Assembly: GCF_000143685.1 (NCBI RefSeq)
Contig: NC_014328.1
Location: 620,001 to 684,000, forward strand
Direction: 5' to 3'
Length of the DNA stretch: 64,000 nt
From: Clostridium ljungdahlii DSM 13528
GTDB taxonomy: Bacteria > Bacillota > Clostridia > Clostridiales > Clostridiaceae
Shown here: positions 9,991-18,077 of the stretch, piece by piece
Layout: each line of letters starts with the position of its first letter
Numbering within the stretch: position 1 is the stretch's first letter
Position numbers and translations under genes: made by a program
Notes under the pieces: model-generated
Seen by the model: only the letters and a program-made list of their open reading frames with translations
Databases searched by the model: none
Told to the model about the DNA's origin: nothing

Positions 9991-10135
9991 CTTTGTAGGT
10001 TGTAAGTAAAATTTTACTTATTCTCTGGATATTTTACAACCTTCAGCCCGTTAAATATTTTGATAAGTCTAAGTAAAAAATTCTAGAAAATCTAAGAGCT
10101 TTATAAGAGAACTCACATTTGTAAGATATTATTAA
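9989..10135. repeat. Family A repeat fragment A4
   Basis: Starts AGCTTTGTAGGTTGTAAGTA and carries AACCTTCAGCCCGTTAAATATTTTGATAAGTCTAAG, nearly identical to 11823-11920. Contains the perfect palindrome AAGTAAAATTTTACTT. Arms AGGTTGTAA/TTACAACCT can form a stem. It begins at the stop codon of the preceding gene. Confidence 0.7.
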
Positions 10136-10158
10136 TAATGGATGATAGGTGCTAAAAC

Positions 10159-10326
10159 ATGAAAAAGAATAAATTATTTGCATTAATAAATTTCTTAATT
10201 ATTTTCTTAACATTTTTTATAGGATTTGAGGTTATCAAACTAAAAAGTAATCTAATTAATTATATTATACTTGGAATAGTAGATGGATGTCTATTGTACT
10301 TATACCCGAAACTATTTGATAATTAG
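10159..10326 (+). CDS. Small membrane protein, 55 aa
   Basis: ATG 10159 to TAG 10326, preceded by GATAGGTG as a modest ribosome site. The sequence starts MKKNKLFALINFLIIFLTFF, one strong membrane helix after a lysine-rich start. A second hydrophobic stretch (NYIILGIVDGCLLYLYP) follows. No family recognised. It lies in a small island between family A repeat fragments inside the vWA/GTPase locus. Two-helix small proteins can be toxins, immunity proteins or regulators; nothing here decides among these. Confidence 0.5.
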   Translation: MKKNKLFALINFLIIFLTFFIGFEVIKLKSNLINYIILGIVDGCLLYLYPKLFDN

Positions 10327-10370
10327 CAATATTTGAATTTAAAATGAGTAATCTTTGTTAGAAAGGGGAA

Positions 10371-10470
10371 AAAAATAAAATTTTCCACTTTCAATTCTCA
10401 AGTACTCTAAGACATTTTTATTAGCGATTTATGAGAGAGTTCACATTTGTAAAATATTACGAACGATGCA
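10371..10470. repeat. Degenerate family A fragment A5
   Basis: Shares GAGTTCACATTTGTAAAATATTA with the end of fragment A4 (AACTCACATTTGTAAGATATTA near 10110-10130) and a CTCTAAGACATTTTTATTAG segment. It is a decayed piece with no coding potential. Confidence 0.4.
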
Positions 10471-10538
10471 AGAGGAAATGTTAATACTCTGAGACAATTT
10501 TGAAGGAATTATAACTGTCAGTAATGGGGGCATGGTAA

Positions 10539-11051
10539 ATGTACAAGACAATAAATAATTTACTCAGTTTTTTTACTATCATAGTTTGTATTGGATTTGG
10601 GATGCCGTTCATGGGCTTGCTAAAAGGTAGGAGAGGTACAGACTCTCTTTTTCATTATAACAAAACTATGTATTTCAGGGTTTCATTAATTGGAATAGTT
10701 ATAGCGATACTATTCATAGTTATCTGCATTGTCTTAAAAAAGAAAATTAGGGCTATGGAATGTAAAATAAAATACCTACCTTCTTATACTGCACCTGTAG
10801 TTAAATATACACTATTTAAAAGCAAATATTCAGTTGTCTTTAGTATAGATGGTAAGAAATATAGACATAAATTTGAAGCAATAGGAGTTAAGAAAGTTTA
10901 TGACTTTAAGCAAGGTTCTTATGTAAGATATAGGATTTATAAGGATGAAATTATTCCTGAAAAATTTTATTTAGCAATTCCTAAGTATGAGAAAGGTATT
11001 AAAAACAAGTGGACTTATTTAAGCAAAAATCAATATAGAAAACAATGCTAA
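10539..11051 (+). CDS. Membrane protein with a small extracytoplasmic or cytoplasmic beta domain (DUF3592-like)
   Basis: 170 aa, ATG after a G-rich site (GGGGGC). Two hydrophobic helices (about 8-30 and 47-70) are separated by a short polar loop with GRRGTDS. After the second helix comes a beta domain: PVVKYTLFKSKYSVVFSI, DGKKYRHKFEAIG, GSYVRYRIYKDEIIPEKFYL. The pattern of a 'y.v.y.v.Gk.y' strand set followed by 'G..v.v.Y....P' after a TM segment resembles DUF3592 proteins, but the match is by eye. It lies in the repeat-bounded island and is probably not part of the GTPase locus proper. Confidence 0.6.
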   Translation: MYKTINNLLSFFTIIVCIGFGMPFMGLLKGRRGTDSLFHYNKTMYFRVSLIGIVIAILFIVICIVLKKKIRAMECKIKYLPSYTAPVVKYTLFKSKYSVVFSIDGKKYRHKFEAIGVKKVYDFKQGSYVRYRIYKDEIIPEKFYLAIPKYEKGIKNKWTYLSKNQYRKQC

Positions 11052-11356
11052 GTCACATTAATATTAATTTTTAACTTACAACATTCATAAAAAATTTTAG
11101 TACACAAAGGGGATAATTAATTGATTAAAAGATACTTTGACTTAGTTCATAATATTCTTATTATGTGACTTAAAAGTAAATTATGATGAACTAAAATTGG
11201 TAATCGTGTAGGGGGAATAGTATGTTTATAAGGAAATATACCCAATAGTCCAATAAACATTTATTAAATAATATAAATGTGTAATATTCTTTTATTATTG
11301 AACAATGGTAAAATATCGTGAACTGAAGATTATTTGAATTTGGGGGAAAATGGTTT
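11052..11356. other. Non-coding gap of about 300 bases
   Basis: AT-rich with only very short frames: a TTG frame at 11121 of 15 codons and an ATG at 11221 of 8 codons after GGGGG. These may be remnants. No hairpin or promoter stands out. Confidence 0.4.
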
Positions 11357-11707
11357 ATGGAATATAACATAGAATTTTGGAATGTATTAGATAGTCTTGT
11401 GCAAGAATCGGAGGTTGTTATTGATAGACCCAAGGGAACAGTTCATCCCAAATATCCAGATTTCCTTTATGAAATAGATTATGGTTATCTAAGAGGTACT
11501 TCATCAATGGATGGTAGTGGAATTGATATTTGGAAAGGAACAGACAAGGAACAAAAAATAGATGCGATAATGTGTACTATAGATTTAATAAAAAAGGATT
11601 CAGAAATTAAAATATTAATTGGATGTACTGAGGAAGAAAAAGAAAAGATTTATCATATTCATAATGATTCAGCAAATATGAAAGGTGTCTTAATTAGAAG
11701 GTTTTAA
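11357..11707 (+). CDS. Small protein related to inorganic pyrophosphatase, probably without catalysis
   Basis: 116 aa, ATG after GGGGG. The core reads VVIDRPKGTVHPKYPDFLYEIDYGYLRGTSSMDGSGIDIW, given here as separate motifs: RPKG-HPKYP, then Y-I-DYGYLRGT, then DGSGID. This follows family I soluble pyrophosphatases (E/D-xP-G..., YP.NYGyiPgT, DGDPLD), but the protein is about 60 residues shorter. The DGDxxD metal motif has Ser in place of the middle Asp. Short PPase-like proteins of this type are common in Firmicutes and often annotated as inorganic pyrophosphatase or hydrolase. The first and last Asp of the motif remain, so some metal binding is possible. It stands alone with no obvious partner gene. 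Confidence 0.65.
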   Translation: MEYNIEFWNVLDSLVQESEVVIDRPKGTVHPKYPDFLYEIDYGYLRGTSSMDGSGIDIWKGTDKEQKIDAIMCTIDLIKKDSEIKILIGCTEEEKEKIYHIHNDSANMKGVLIRRF

Positions 11708-11822
11708 ATTCAATACAAAGTAAGATATGAATTAAAATTTATTTTTTTTACTGGTGAATAAATAGGAGGATTAGGTTCCAGACATTATTATAAATTCTAT
11801 ATATGTTCTTTGTTATTTTTAA

Positions 11823-11985
11823 AAGCTTTGTAGGTTGTAAGTAAAATTTGACTTATTCTTTGGATATCTTTACAACCTTCAGCTCGTCAAATATTTTGAT
11901 AAGTCTAAGCAAAAAATATTTAAATGTGCTTCATTATTGTAAAATATCGCTGCGTATAAGTTCAAATTTTACTTAAAATCACATA
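11823..11985. repeat. Family A repeat fragment A6
   Basis: Starts AGCTTTGTAGGTTGTAAGTA and includes AACCTTCAGCTCGTCAAATATTTTGATAAGTCTAAGC. The outer arms AGTAAAATTTGACTTAT and ATAAGTTCAAATTTTACTT are complementary. Nearly identical to A4 for its first 100 bases. The rest of the 440-base gap (11708-12147) has no gene. Confidence 0.7.
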
Positions 11986-12147
11986 TAGATCGTAAAGTTT
12001 ATAACTGAATTTATGTTTTAGAGAATTTAATTCACACTCGTAAAATTATATGTCTAAATTAGTGTGCTTTAATTAAATAGTATAAAATAGTTGTAAAATT
12101 AAAGTGGATAAAAAGTGGCAAACACTTTAAAGTGGAGGATTAGTAAA

Positions 12148-12522
12148 ATGAGAAAGAAGAAAAAATTAAATATTTTTGCCTTAATAGTTATAATAATTGG
12201 AGGAGGAATGGCATTATATAATAATTATTTCCATAATATTGACTCAAATAGATATTTATCAAGCATAAATGAAGATAAGAGCATTGACTATGATGGGACT
12301 CACAAAAGTGATAAAAATAGTGAAAGTTTTGATTTCAAAAAATTTGATGGAAAGTGGTCTTTAATGCAGTTTACATCTAACAAAGGTAATATAAATTTTA
12401 CTACGCCTAATGATGGAAAATATTCTATTAGAATTATCGGGGCAAATGCAAGTGGTAATTTTGCCATAAACGTAAGTGCCAGTAATAATATAGATATTTC
12501 TCATAAAGATTTTTTTGATTAA
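12148..12522 (+). CDS. Small membrane-anchored protein preceding the GTPase gene
   Basis: ATG 12148 is chosen because GGAGG (12134-12138) lies nine bases upstream; 124 aa. A lysine-rich start (MRKKKKLNIFALIVIIIGGG) leads into a single membrane helix. An outside domain of about 100 residues follows and ends SYSIRI-like beta strands (KYSIRIIGANASGNFAINVS). No family recognised. The outer part has Ser/Asn/Lys-rich linker sequence followed by a small beta domain. It lies 24 bases before the GTPase gene and probably belongs to that transcript. A membrane anchor or surface sensor is the simplest inference. Confidence 0.65.
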   Translation: MRKKKKLNIFALIVIIIGGGMALYNNYFHNIDSNRYLSSINEDKSIDYDGTHKSDKNSESFDFKKFDGKWSLMQFTSNKGNINFTTPNDGKYSIRIIGANASGNFAINVSASNNIDISHKDFFD

Positions 12523-12546
12523 TTAATAGAATGGAGGAGTGAGAGT

Positions 12547-13821
12547 ATGGGAATCTTTAAATTTTTCAGGAGTGGTAATAGTGAACCTAGAAATACTTAT
12601 GAGAAGGCAACTTATGAAAGAGGACCTTTTATGATAACATGTCCTTTTTGCTTTAAAAAATTTAAATCAGATCATGTGGTATTCAGGGCTTCTCACTCGG
12701 AAAAGGGAGATCCTGAATATGAAAAGGTAGAGGATGAGCTTCTTAATAGATACTATAAAAAGATAGGAAAAGGAACATTAGGGCCAATGAATCCCGTTGT
12801 TAAGGCTCAAGCACTTCCTGAAAGAAATAAGACGAGAGTGGACAAAGTACTAGTTGAAATTAAAGACAAATACGATGCAAGTACAGATGAAAGATTATGT
12901 CCTTACTGTCATAATGATTTGCCTATAACTTCAGGAAGAGGACCTTCTAAAATTATATCTGTTATAGGAGCTTCTCAAGTAGGAAAGTCTGTATATATGA
13001 CAACTCTTCTTTATGTGCTTGAAAAGTATACTTGTGAAAGAATAGGGGCATCTCTTATTGCAGGAAACTCTGGTTACAATGATGAGATAAGAGAAAATCA
13101 AGAGAGAATTTTTGAAAAAAATTTAATGCTCGATCCTACTCCCAAACAGCATGTAGAACCTTTAATAGAAAATTTAAAATTTAAAGAAGATAAAATTCCA
13201 CCTTTGACTCTTATTTTTTACGATATACCAGGTGAGGGTATGACAGATAAGGCCTATATGGAAAATCATGCAGAACATATAAAAAATTCAGATGGAATAA
13301 TATTTCTTGTGGATCCACTTCAAATGAGGACTTTGAGGAAAAAGTTAAGTATTGTGAATAGGGAAAAAGGTGACTTTACGGAAAAGTATCAGGAACCGAA
13401 GGATATAATAGTGTATTTGTTTGAAAATTTTATATCCAAGGAATCTAAAGAAAAAACGCACATACCTACGGCAGTAGTAGTTACTAAAAGTGATATGCTT
13501 AAGAATTTAAAGGATGAAGAATATATAGGAGAGAACAGTAATATATTTAAAAATTACAATCATGAGGGATTTTTTAATTTAAATGAATTTGAAAATATTG
13601 ATGGTGAAGTTAGAAAGTTTTTATTGAAAGCTGATGCCCCATTTAAAGGTGCCGTGGATGCTTGCTTTAAAACTGCAGGTTATTTTGCAGTATCTTCTTT
13701 GGGTTCTAATTCCAATCATCTTGAAATAGATAGAAGCAGCAGTATAAATCCTATTAGAGTGGATGAGCCTTTTTTGTGGCTGCTTTATAAAATGAATTAT
13801 TTGGATGGGGGCAGGGAATAG
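12547..13821 (+). CDS. Zinc-ribbon TRAFAC-like GTPase (double-GTPase 2 type)
   Basis: 424 aa, SD GGAGGAG. A split zinc ribbon is formed by CPFC (32-35) and CPYC (118-121). The GTPase core follows: P-loop GASQVGKS (141-148), Walker-B/G3-like YDIPGEG (225-231) and a guanine-specificity motif TKSD (313-316, NKxD equivalent). A conserved FLVDP lies between them. Zinc ribbon ahead of a P-loop GTPase is the layout of the 'double-GTPase 2' family described with GAP1 proteins in predicted bacterial conflict systems. The family name is from memory, not a search. It is followed after two bases by the GAP1-like gene, so the two proteins very likely act together. Cytoplasmic. Confidence 0.82.
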   Translation: MGIFKFFRSGNSEPRNTYEKATYERGPFMITCPFCFKKFKSDHVVFRASHSEKGDPEYEKVEDELLNRYYKKIGKGTLGPMNPVVKAQALPERNKTRVDKVLVEIKDKYDASTDERLCPYCHNDLPITSGRGPSKIISVIGASQVGKSVYMTTLLYVLEKYTCERIGASLIAGNSGYNDEIRENQERIFEKNLMLDPTPKQHVEPLIENLKFKEDKIPPLTLIFYDIPGEGMTDKAYMENHAEHIKNSDGIIFLVDPLQMRTLRKKLSIVNREKGDFTEKYQEPKDIIVYLFENFISKESKEKTHIPTAVVVTKSDMLKNLKDEEYIGENSNIFKNYNHEGFFNLNEFENIDGEVRKFLLKADAPFKGAVDACFKTAGYFAVSSLGSNSNHLEIDRSSSINPIRVDEPFLWLLYKMNYLDGGRE

Positions 13822-13823
13822 AT

Positions 13824-14879
13824 ATGATAGAGCAGCAGTATTATACTAGGGAAAAAAGAGGAATATTTAGCAGTACTCCAGGTTATGATACTATTGCAAA
13901 AAGCAGTGGACTTGAGGATGAATTCATAAAAGACACTATTCACAGTTTATGCTCTTATACTGCTCCTGCATTTTTAGCCGGAGAAAAAGATTTAAGTAAA
14001 TATCCAAAGGCACTTTTTTATGCAAATACTGGAGATGGAAAAATTATAATAGGGCAATCAGTTTTTGCAGGGGAGGACTATACCTTAAAAAGAAACAGGT
14101 ATTTTACTCACTGCTATGTAATATCTGAGAATGAAAGAAAGTTATACATAGAAAATCCTGAAAAAATAATATATGCCTCAGGATTTGTAGAAAATTATGA
14201 TATGGAAAAGGGAAATTCTATAGAAAGTTTGAGAGAAGTGAAAGTTGATAGAGTCTGTGATGTGTTTAACTCTATAGAAGATTTGTTTTTAGCTGCTTCT
14301 ATAGATAAAAATACGTTTATAAATATGGTAAAAGCTTGTTTTGATGCAGCTGCTTTTAATAAAAAGATATATATTGTGGTTCCTTATAATGAAAATATGG
14401 ATAAAGTTATAAAAGGAATACTAAAATACCTGTATAGGGCACTTCCTTTTGCAGTAAGGAGAAAGGTTGGTTTCACAACTTATGTGAAGCAGCCTGAAAT
14501 AAAGGAGTCTATAAATATTGAATTTCTACTTGAAGGAAGCATAAAAAGGCTTACTCAAGATGTAAAAGCAGGATATGTTTTTGATATAGCAGATAATAAT
14601 TTCTATCTTGAAGGAATTGATGAAAGACATCATATTTTTATAGACTTTGTTATGAATAATATAGAAAATGAGCAGGCTTTAAATGAATTCTTTATTCAGG
14701 CAGATAATGTTTGCTCTAGAGAAAAATTTACCATTGATATGTATGATAATATTTTATGCCCATCTTCTAAAAATGAAGAAGTTAAAGAAAGTACTATGTG
14801 TATGGAGGAAAATGAACAAGTTGAACATAAACATAATCTAGTGTATTTTTTAAAGAAGTTATTTTTAAATAAAGATTAG
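13824..14879 (+). CDS. GTPase-associated protein 1 (GAP1-N2-like)
   Basis: 351 aa, starting three bases after the GTPase stop. The N-terminal 120 residues match what I recall of GAP1 type-2 N-domains: QQYYTREKRGIFSSTPGYDT, then KSSGLEDEFIKDTIHSLCSY, then PKALFYANTGDGKIIIGQSV and NRYFTHCYVIS. Typical GAP1 proteins have QQ.YT..RRG.f...G..T.A.S.GL. A helical middle region follows, including YLYRALPFAVRRKVGFTTYV, where 'LP..R....FtT' is common in the family. No enzyme motif is visible. It is shorter than multidomain GAP1 proteins, and the C-terminus (about 315-351) is low complexity. A role as regulator or effector adaptor of the adjacent GTPase is inferred from the pairing. Confidence 0.75.
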   Translation: MIEQQYYTREKRGIFSSTPGYDTIAKSSGLEDEFIKDTIHSLCSYTAPAFLAGEKDLSKYPKALFYANTGDGKIIIGQSVFAGEDYTLKRNRYFTHCYVISENERKLYIENPEKIIYASGFVENYDMEKGNSIESLREVKVDRVCDVFNSIEDLFLAASIDKNTFINMVKACFDAAAFNKKIYIVVPYNENMDKVIKGILKYLYRALPFAVRRKVGFTTYVKQPEIKESINIEFLLEGSIKRLTQDVKAGYVFDIADNNFYLEGIDERHHIFIDFVMNNIENEQALNEFFIQADNVCSREKFTIDMYDNILCPSSKNEEVKESTMCMEENEQVEHKHNLVYFLKKLFLNKD

Positions 14880-14892
14880 AGGTGACAAGTAG

Positions 14893-15675
14893 ATGCCTAA
14901 ATGTAGAGAATGTGGTACAGAGCTGGATGAAAATGATAAGTTTTGTGTATACTGCGGTGCAAAACAGGAAAAGGAACGTGAAAGAGAAGAGGATAAAAAT
15001 GATGATACAAAGTATTATGGAAAAGAAAATAATGACTATAAAAAAGAAGATAAAAAGCATGAGGATAGCTTAAAGAACAGCGATACTTTTGATTTTAGTT
15101 CATCTCATGAAACAAAAAAGACAGATAGAAAAGATAAAGATGAATTTACCAGAGAGATAGATGACACTCAACTTAAAGATAAGCGGCCATTTAATTTCAA
15201 AATGATAGGTATAACTATTTTAACTATAATTGTATTTGTTGTTGCCTTTAAGATGATATCCTCACTTATAAATAAAGGTCCCGGCAAAAATGTTTCAAAT
15301 GTGGAATCCAAGCAAAACGTTTCTTCTGATTTGAATAACAATGATGAAAATGATTCAGATAATAATTCAGGAGAATACGTGATACCTTACAGCAATACAA
15401 GGGCACTTACTAGTAATGACCTGAAAGGTATGAGTAAAAAGCAGCTGGCACTTGCTAGAAATGAAATATTTGCAAGGCATGGCTACACATTTCCTACAGA
15501 ACCATATAAGAGTTATTTTGCAAGTAAGTCCTGGTATAAGCCTAATCCCAATTATACTAATGATGGCAAGGAACTTTCCGCGCTTGAGAGACATAATGTA
15601 AAGGTGATATTGATAGCAGAAGGCCGTGGAAAATATGTATCACCTGGATATGATGCAGATTATTATAAAAAATAG
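14893..15675 (+). CDS. Zinc-ribbon, transmembrane, YARHG-domain protein
   Basis: 260 aa. The N-terminal zinc ribbon uses C4, C7, C18 and C21 (CRECG ... FCVYCG). A charged, disordered linker (about 25-100) leads to one membrane helix (about 104-124). A second linker leads to a C-terminal YARHG domain: LARNEIFARHGYTF, then YFASKSWYKPNPNY and LSALERHNVKVI. YARHG domains are extracellular modules named for the ARHG motif and often occur on surface proteins. The layout puts a zinc ribbon inside and YARHG outside, a candidate link between the cytoplasmic GTPase and the cell surface. It starts 13 bases after the GAP1-like gene and ends the locus. Confidence 0.85.
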   Translation: MPKCRECGTELDENDKFCVYCGAKQEKEREREEDKNDDTKYYGKENNDYKKEDKKHEDSLKNSDTFDFSSSHETKKTDRKDKDEFTREIDDTQLKDKRPFNFKMIGITILTIIVFVVAFKMISSLINKGPGKNVSNVESKQNVSSDLNNNDENDSDNNSGEYVIPYSNTRALTSNDLKGMSKKQLALARNEIFARHGYTFPTEPYKSYFASKSWYKPNPNYTNDGKELSALERHNVKVILIAEGRGKYVSPGYDADYYKK

Positions 15676-15730
15676 GCTAGCACATTGGCTGCTATTTCTT
15701 TGAAAATGCATAGGGTATAAAAAGTAGAAT

Positions 15731-15759
15731 TTGATATAAAATAGGAGAAATGATATACT
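15731..15759 (+). promoter_or_regulatory. Sigma-A-type promoter of the B12 uptake operon
   Basis: TTGATA (15731-15736), a 17-base spacer and TATACT (15754-15759). Transcription would begin about 15766, just before the cobalamin riboswitch. Confidence 0.6.
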
Positions 15760-15779
15760 TATTCTATAATTTAATATTG

Positions 15780-15950
15780 AATTTTAGGTACTTGATTTTT
15801 AAGTTTAAAAGGGAAATAAGTGAAGAGCTTATGCGGTCCCGCCACTGTAATGAGGAGTATATTTATGGAATTGCCACTTGGAAACAGGGAAGGTATAAAT
15901 ATACAATGAATCAGAGCCAGGAGACCTGCCTAAAATTTACGGATAGCTTA
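15780..15950 (+). promoter_or_regulatory. Cobalamin (B12) riboswitch
   Basis: The aptamer core is visible: AAAAGGGAA followed by GCGGTCCCGCCACTGTAA (about 15833-15850). GCCACTTGG and GGGAAGG come next, and then the B12 box AGCCAGGAGACCTGCC (15915-15930). These match the cobalamin riboswitch class in order and spacing. It lies upstream of btuFCD and is followed by an intrinsic terminator, so adenosyl- or methylcobalamin binding should stop transcription of the uptake genes. An apparent reading frame across it (15750-15959) is a consequence of the RNA and not a gene. Confidence 0.93.
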
Positions 15951-15988
15951 CGCGGATAGGCTTTGAAGTAAATTTTAATTTACTTGAA

Positions 15989-16018
15989 AACTATTGTCTG
16001 TATGATAATGGTTTTTTT
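15989..16018 (+). terminator. Riboswitch-controlled intrinsic terminator
   Basis: AACTATTGTC pairs with GATAATGGTT (10 bp, two G-U) around loop TGTAT, followed by five or more T. An alternative hairpin, AAGTAAA/TTTACTT at 15966-15985, lies between aptamer and terminator and could be part of the switch. Confidence 0.7.
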
Positions 16019-16051
16019 ATTTACATTATTATATGAATGGGGGAAGTATTG

Positions 16052-17002
16052 ATGTTTAAGAGTAGCAAAAAATTTGTTTTACTAATTATGATTACGATTA
16101 CGGTATTTTTGGCGGGATGTGGAGCATCTAATACAAGCAATTCTACTACAGACAGCAGCAGCAAAAGTGAATCTACTAAAAATACCGCTTATCCTTTAAA
16201 ATTAAAAGATTCAACTAATACGGAAATTACAATTCAAAGTGAGCCTAAAAAGGTGGTATCCTTATCACCTAATGTTACAGAAACAATTTATGCATTAAAC
16301 AAACAAAATATTTTGGTAGGTAGAACTGATTTTTGCACGTATCCTACACAAGCTTCTAAAATACCAGCTGTGGGTACTATAACTGACCCAAGTGTTGAAA
16401 AAATTGTTGAACTTAAACCTGATGTTGTAATAGCGTCTAATTTAACTAAACCGGACATTTTAAAAAAGCTGCAGCAGCTTAATATAAAGGTTTTAACTAT
16501 TTCAAAAAATGAAAGCTTTGAAAATACTTATAATAATATAGAAAATATAGGAAAAATAGTGAATGCTAATAAAAAGGCATATAGTATAGTTTCAAATATG
16601 AAAGAAAAAGTTAAAGTTGTACAGGAAAAGGTAAGAGGAAAGAGCACCCCTACAGTATATTATGTAGTAAGCTATGGTACAAGCGGCGATTTTACTGCGG
16701 GAAAAGACACTTTTGTAGGCAAGATGATTGAAATGGCAGGAGGCAAAAATGCTGCTTCTGATGTTACAGGTTGGAATTACAGTCTCGAAAAACTTGTTGA
16801 AAAAAATCCTGATATACTTATATGTTCCAATAAATTTAATAGCAAAAATGGCATTAAGTCTACAAAGGGTTATAAAGATTTGGATGCTGTAAAGAAAAAT
16901 AAACTTTTCGAAATTGATGAAGATATTATAAGCAGACAGGGACCTAGACTTGCAGATGGGTTAGAAGCTCTGGCAAAGATAATTCATCCTGAAGCATTTT
17001 AA
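16052..17002 (+). CDS. btuF: B12-binding lipoprotein of an ABC transporter (BtuF-like)
   Basis: ATG 16052 is chosen over 16037 because the SD GGGGGAAG lies between the two. The 316-aa protein has a lipoprotein signal (ITVFLAGC, lipid-modified Cys) and a class III (FecB/BtuF) substrate-binding fold. The motifs are KVVSLSPNVTETIYAL, then GRTDFCTYP, VEKIVELKPDVVIAS and MAGGKNAASDV. The protein is held outside the membrane by its lipid anchor and hands its ligand to the BtuC permease. The family also binds haem and siderophores. The upstream cobalamin riboswitch makes a corrinoid the expected ligand. First gene of btuFCD. Confidence 0.9.
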   Translation: MFKSSKKFVLLIMITITVFLAGCGASNTSNSTTDSSSKSESTKNTAYPLKLKDSTNTEITIQSEPKKVVSLSPNVTETIYALNKQNILVGRTDFCTYPTQASKIPAVGTITDPSVEKIVELKPDVVIASNLTKPDILKKLQQLNIKVLTISKNESFENTYNNIENIGKIVNANKKAYSIVSNMKEKVKVVQEKVRGKSTPTVYYVVSYGTSGDFTAGKDTFVGKMIEMAGGKNAASDVTGWNYSLEKLVEKNPDILICSNKFNSKNGIKSTKGYKDLDAVKKNKLFEIDEDIISRQGPRLADGLEALAKIIHPEAF

Positions 17003-17027
17003 GTATATATAAGAGAGGAATATGCTT

Positions 17028-18077
17028 ATGAAATTTTCCCGAAAAAAACATTTTAAGTTGTTTTTTTGCATTTGCATAGTAATATTATTTTTTTCGGCAG
17101 TAATATCAGCTATGCTGGGTTCTGCAGATATATCCTTCAAGGAAACACTATATGTGATACTAAGTAAAATACCTATTGTGGGAGGTTTAGTTTCTACAGC
17201 AAGTATGTCACAAAATCACATGCTCATAATATTACAGATACGTTTACCAAGGATAATAACTTCAGCATTAGTTGGAATGGGATTATCAGTAGTAGGTGCA
17301 TCCTTTCAGGCAATATTTAAAAATCCAATGGCAGATCCTTACGTACTTGGAGTATCTTCAGGAGCTGCTCTTGGAGCTGCAATTGGATTTATGTTGCAGC
17401 TGGATACTTTGCTTTTAGGATCTACAGCTATTACTATGATGGCTTTTGTAGGATCTATTGCAACTACTGTTTTGGTTTATAACATAGCCAGGGTAAAAAA
17501 CAAGATACCACCAACTACACTGCTTCTGGCAGGTGTTTCTGTGAGCTTTCTTCTATCTTCAATAATATCTATAATAATGGTATTCAACAGGCAGCAGGTT
17601 GAAAAAATTGTTTTTTGGACAATGGGAAGTGTTTCTGCAGCAACCTATAATCAAATATTGATGCTGATGCCTTTCATATTCTTGGGTGTAATTATAATAC
17701 TTTTATTTTCAAGAGATCTAAATATAATGCTTACAGGGGATGATACTGCTAAAAGTTTAGGCATAGAAGTTGAAAATGTAAAAAAAATAGTACTTGCTGT
17801 TTCCTCGATAATTGTTGCAGCTTGTGTGTCTATAAGTGGTGTAATAGGGTTTGTAGGACTAATAATTCCCCATGCAGTACGTATGGTATTTGGACCTGAC
17901 CATAGGGTGCTATTGCCTTTCTCATTGATAATTGGAGCTGTGTTTATGATTATTTGCGATACAGTGGCAAGAACTGTAGCTGCTCCTTCTGAAATACCTG
18001 TGGGTGCTGTAACTGCTTTATTTGGATCTCCATACTTTATTTATCTTTTAATAAAATCTAAAAAGAGAGTGATATAA
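17028..18077 (+). CDS. btuC: B12 ABC transporter permease (BtuC, FecCD family)
   Basis: ATG 17028 has better spacing to GAGAGG than ATG 17022. The protein (349 aa) has about ten membrane helices typical of FecCD permeases. Visible family motifs are RLPRIITSALVGMGLSVVGA, NPMADPYVLGVSSGAALGA, the GVIGFVGLIIPHAVRM coupling region and ARTVAAPSEIPVGAVTALFG near the end. It forms the translocation channel as a homodimer with BtuD. The stop codon overlaps the btuD start (TAATGA), so translation is coupled. Corrinoid specificity follows from the riboswitch. Confidence 0.92.
   Translation: MKFSRKKHFKLFFCICIVILFFSAVISAMLGSADISFKETLYVILSKIPIVGGLVSTASMSQNHMLIILQIRLPRIITSALVGMGLSVVGASFQAIFKNPMADPYVLGVSSGAALGAAIGFMLQLDTLLLGSTAITMMAFVGSIATTVLVYNIARVKNKIPPTTLLLAGVSVSFLLSSIISIIMVFNRQQVEKIVFWTMGSVSAATYNQILMLMPFIFLGVIIILLFSRDLNIMLTGDDTAKSLGIEVENVKKIVLAVSSIIVAACVSISGVIGFVGLIIPHAVRMVFGPDHRVLLPFSLIIGAVFMIICDTVARTVAAPSEIPVGAVTALFGSPYFIYLLIKSKKRVI

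Noticed and set aside
15750..15959. A 69-residue open frame upstream of btuF
   Set aside because: It runs through the conserved cobalamin riboswitch core, which explains the sequence; no ribosome site or family match.
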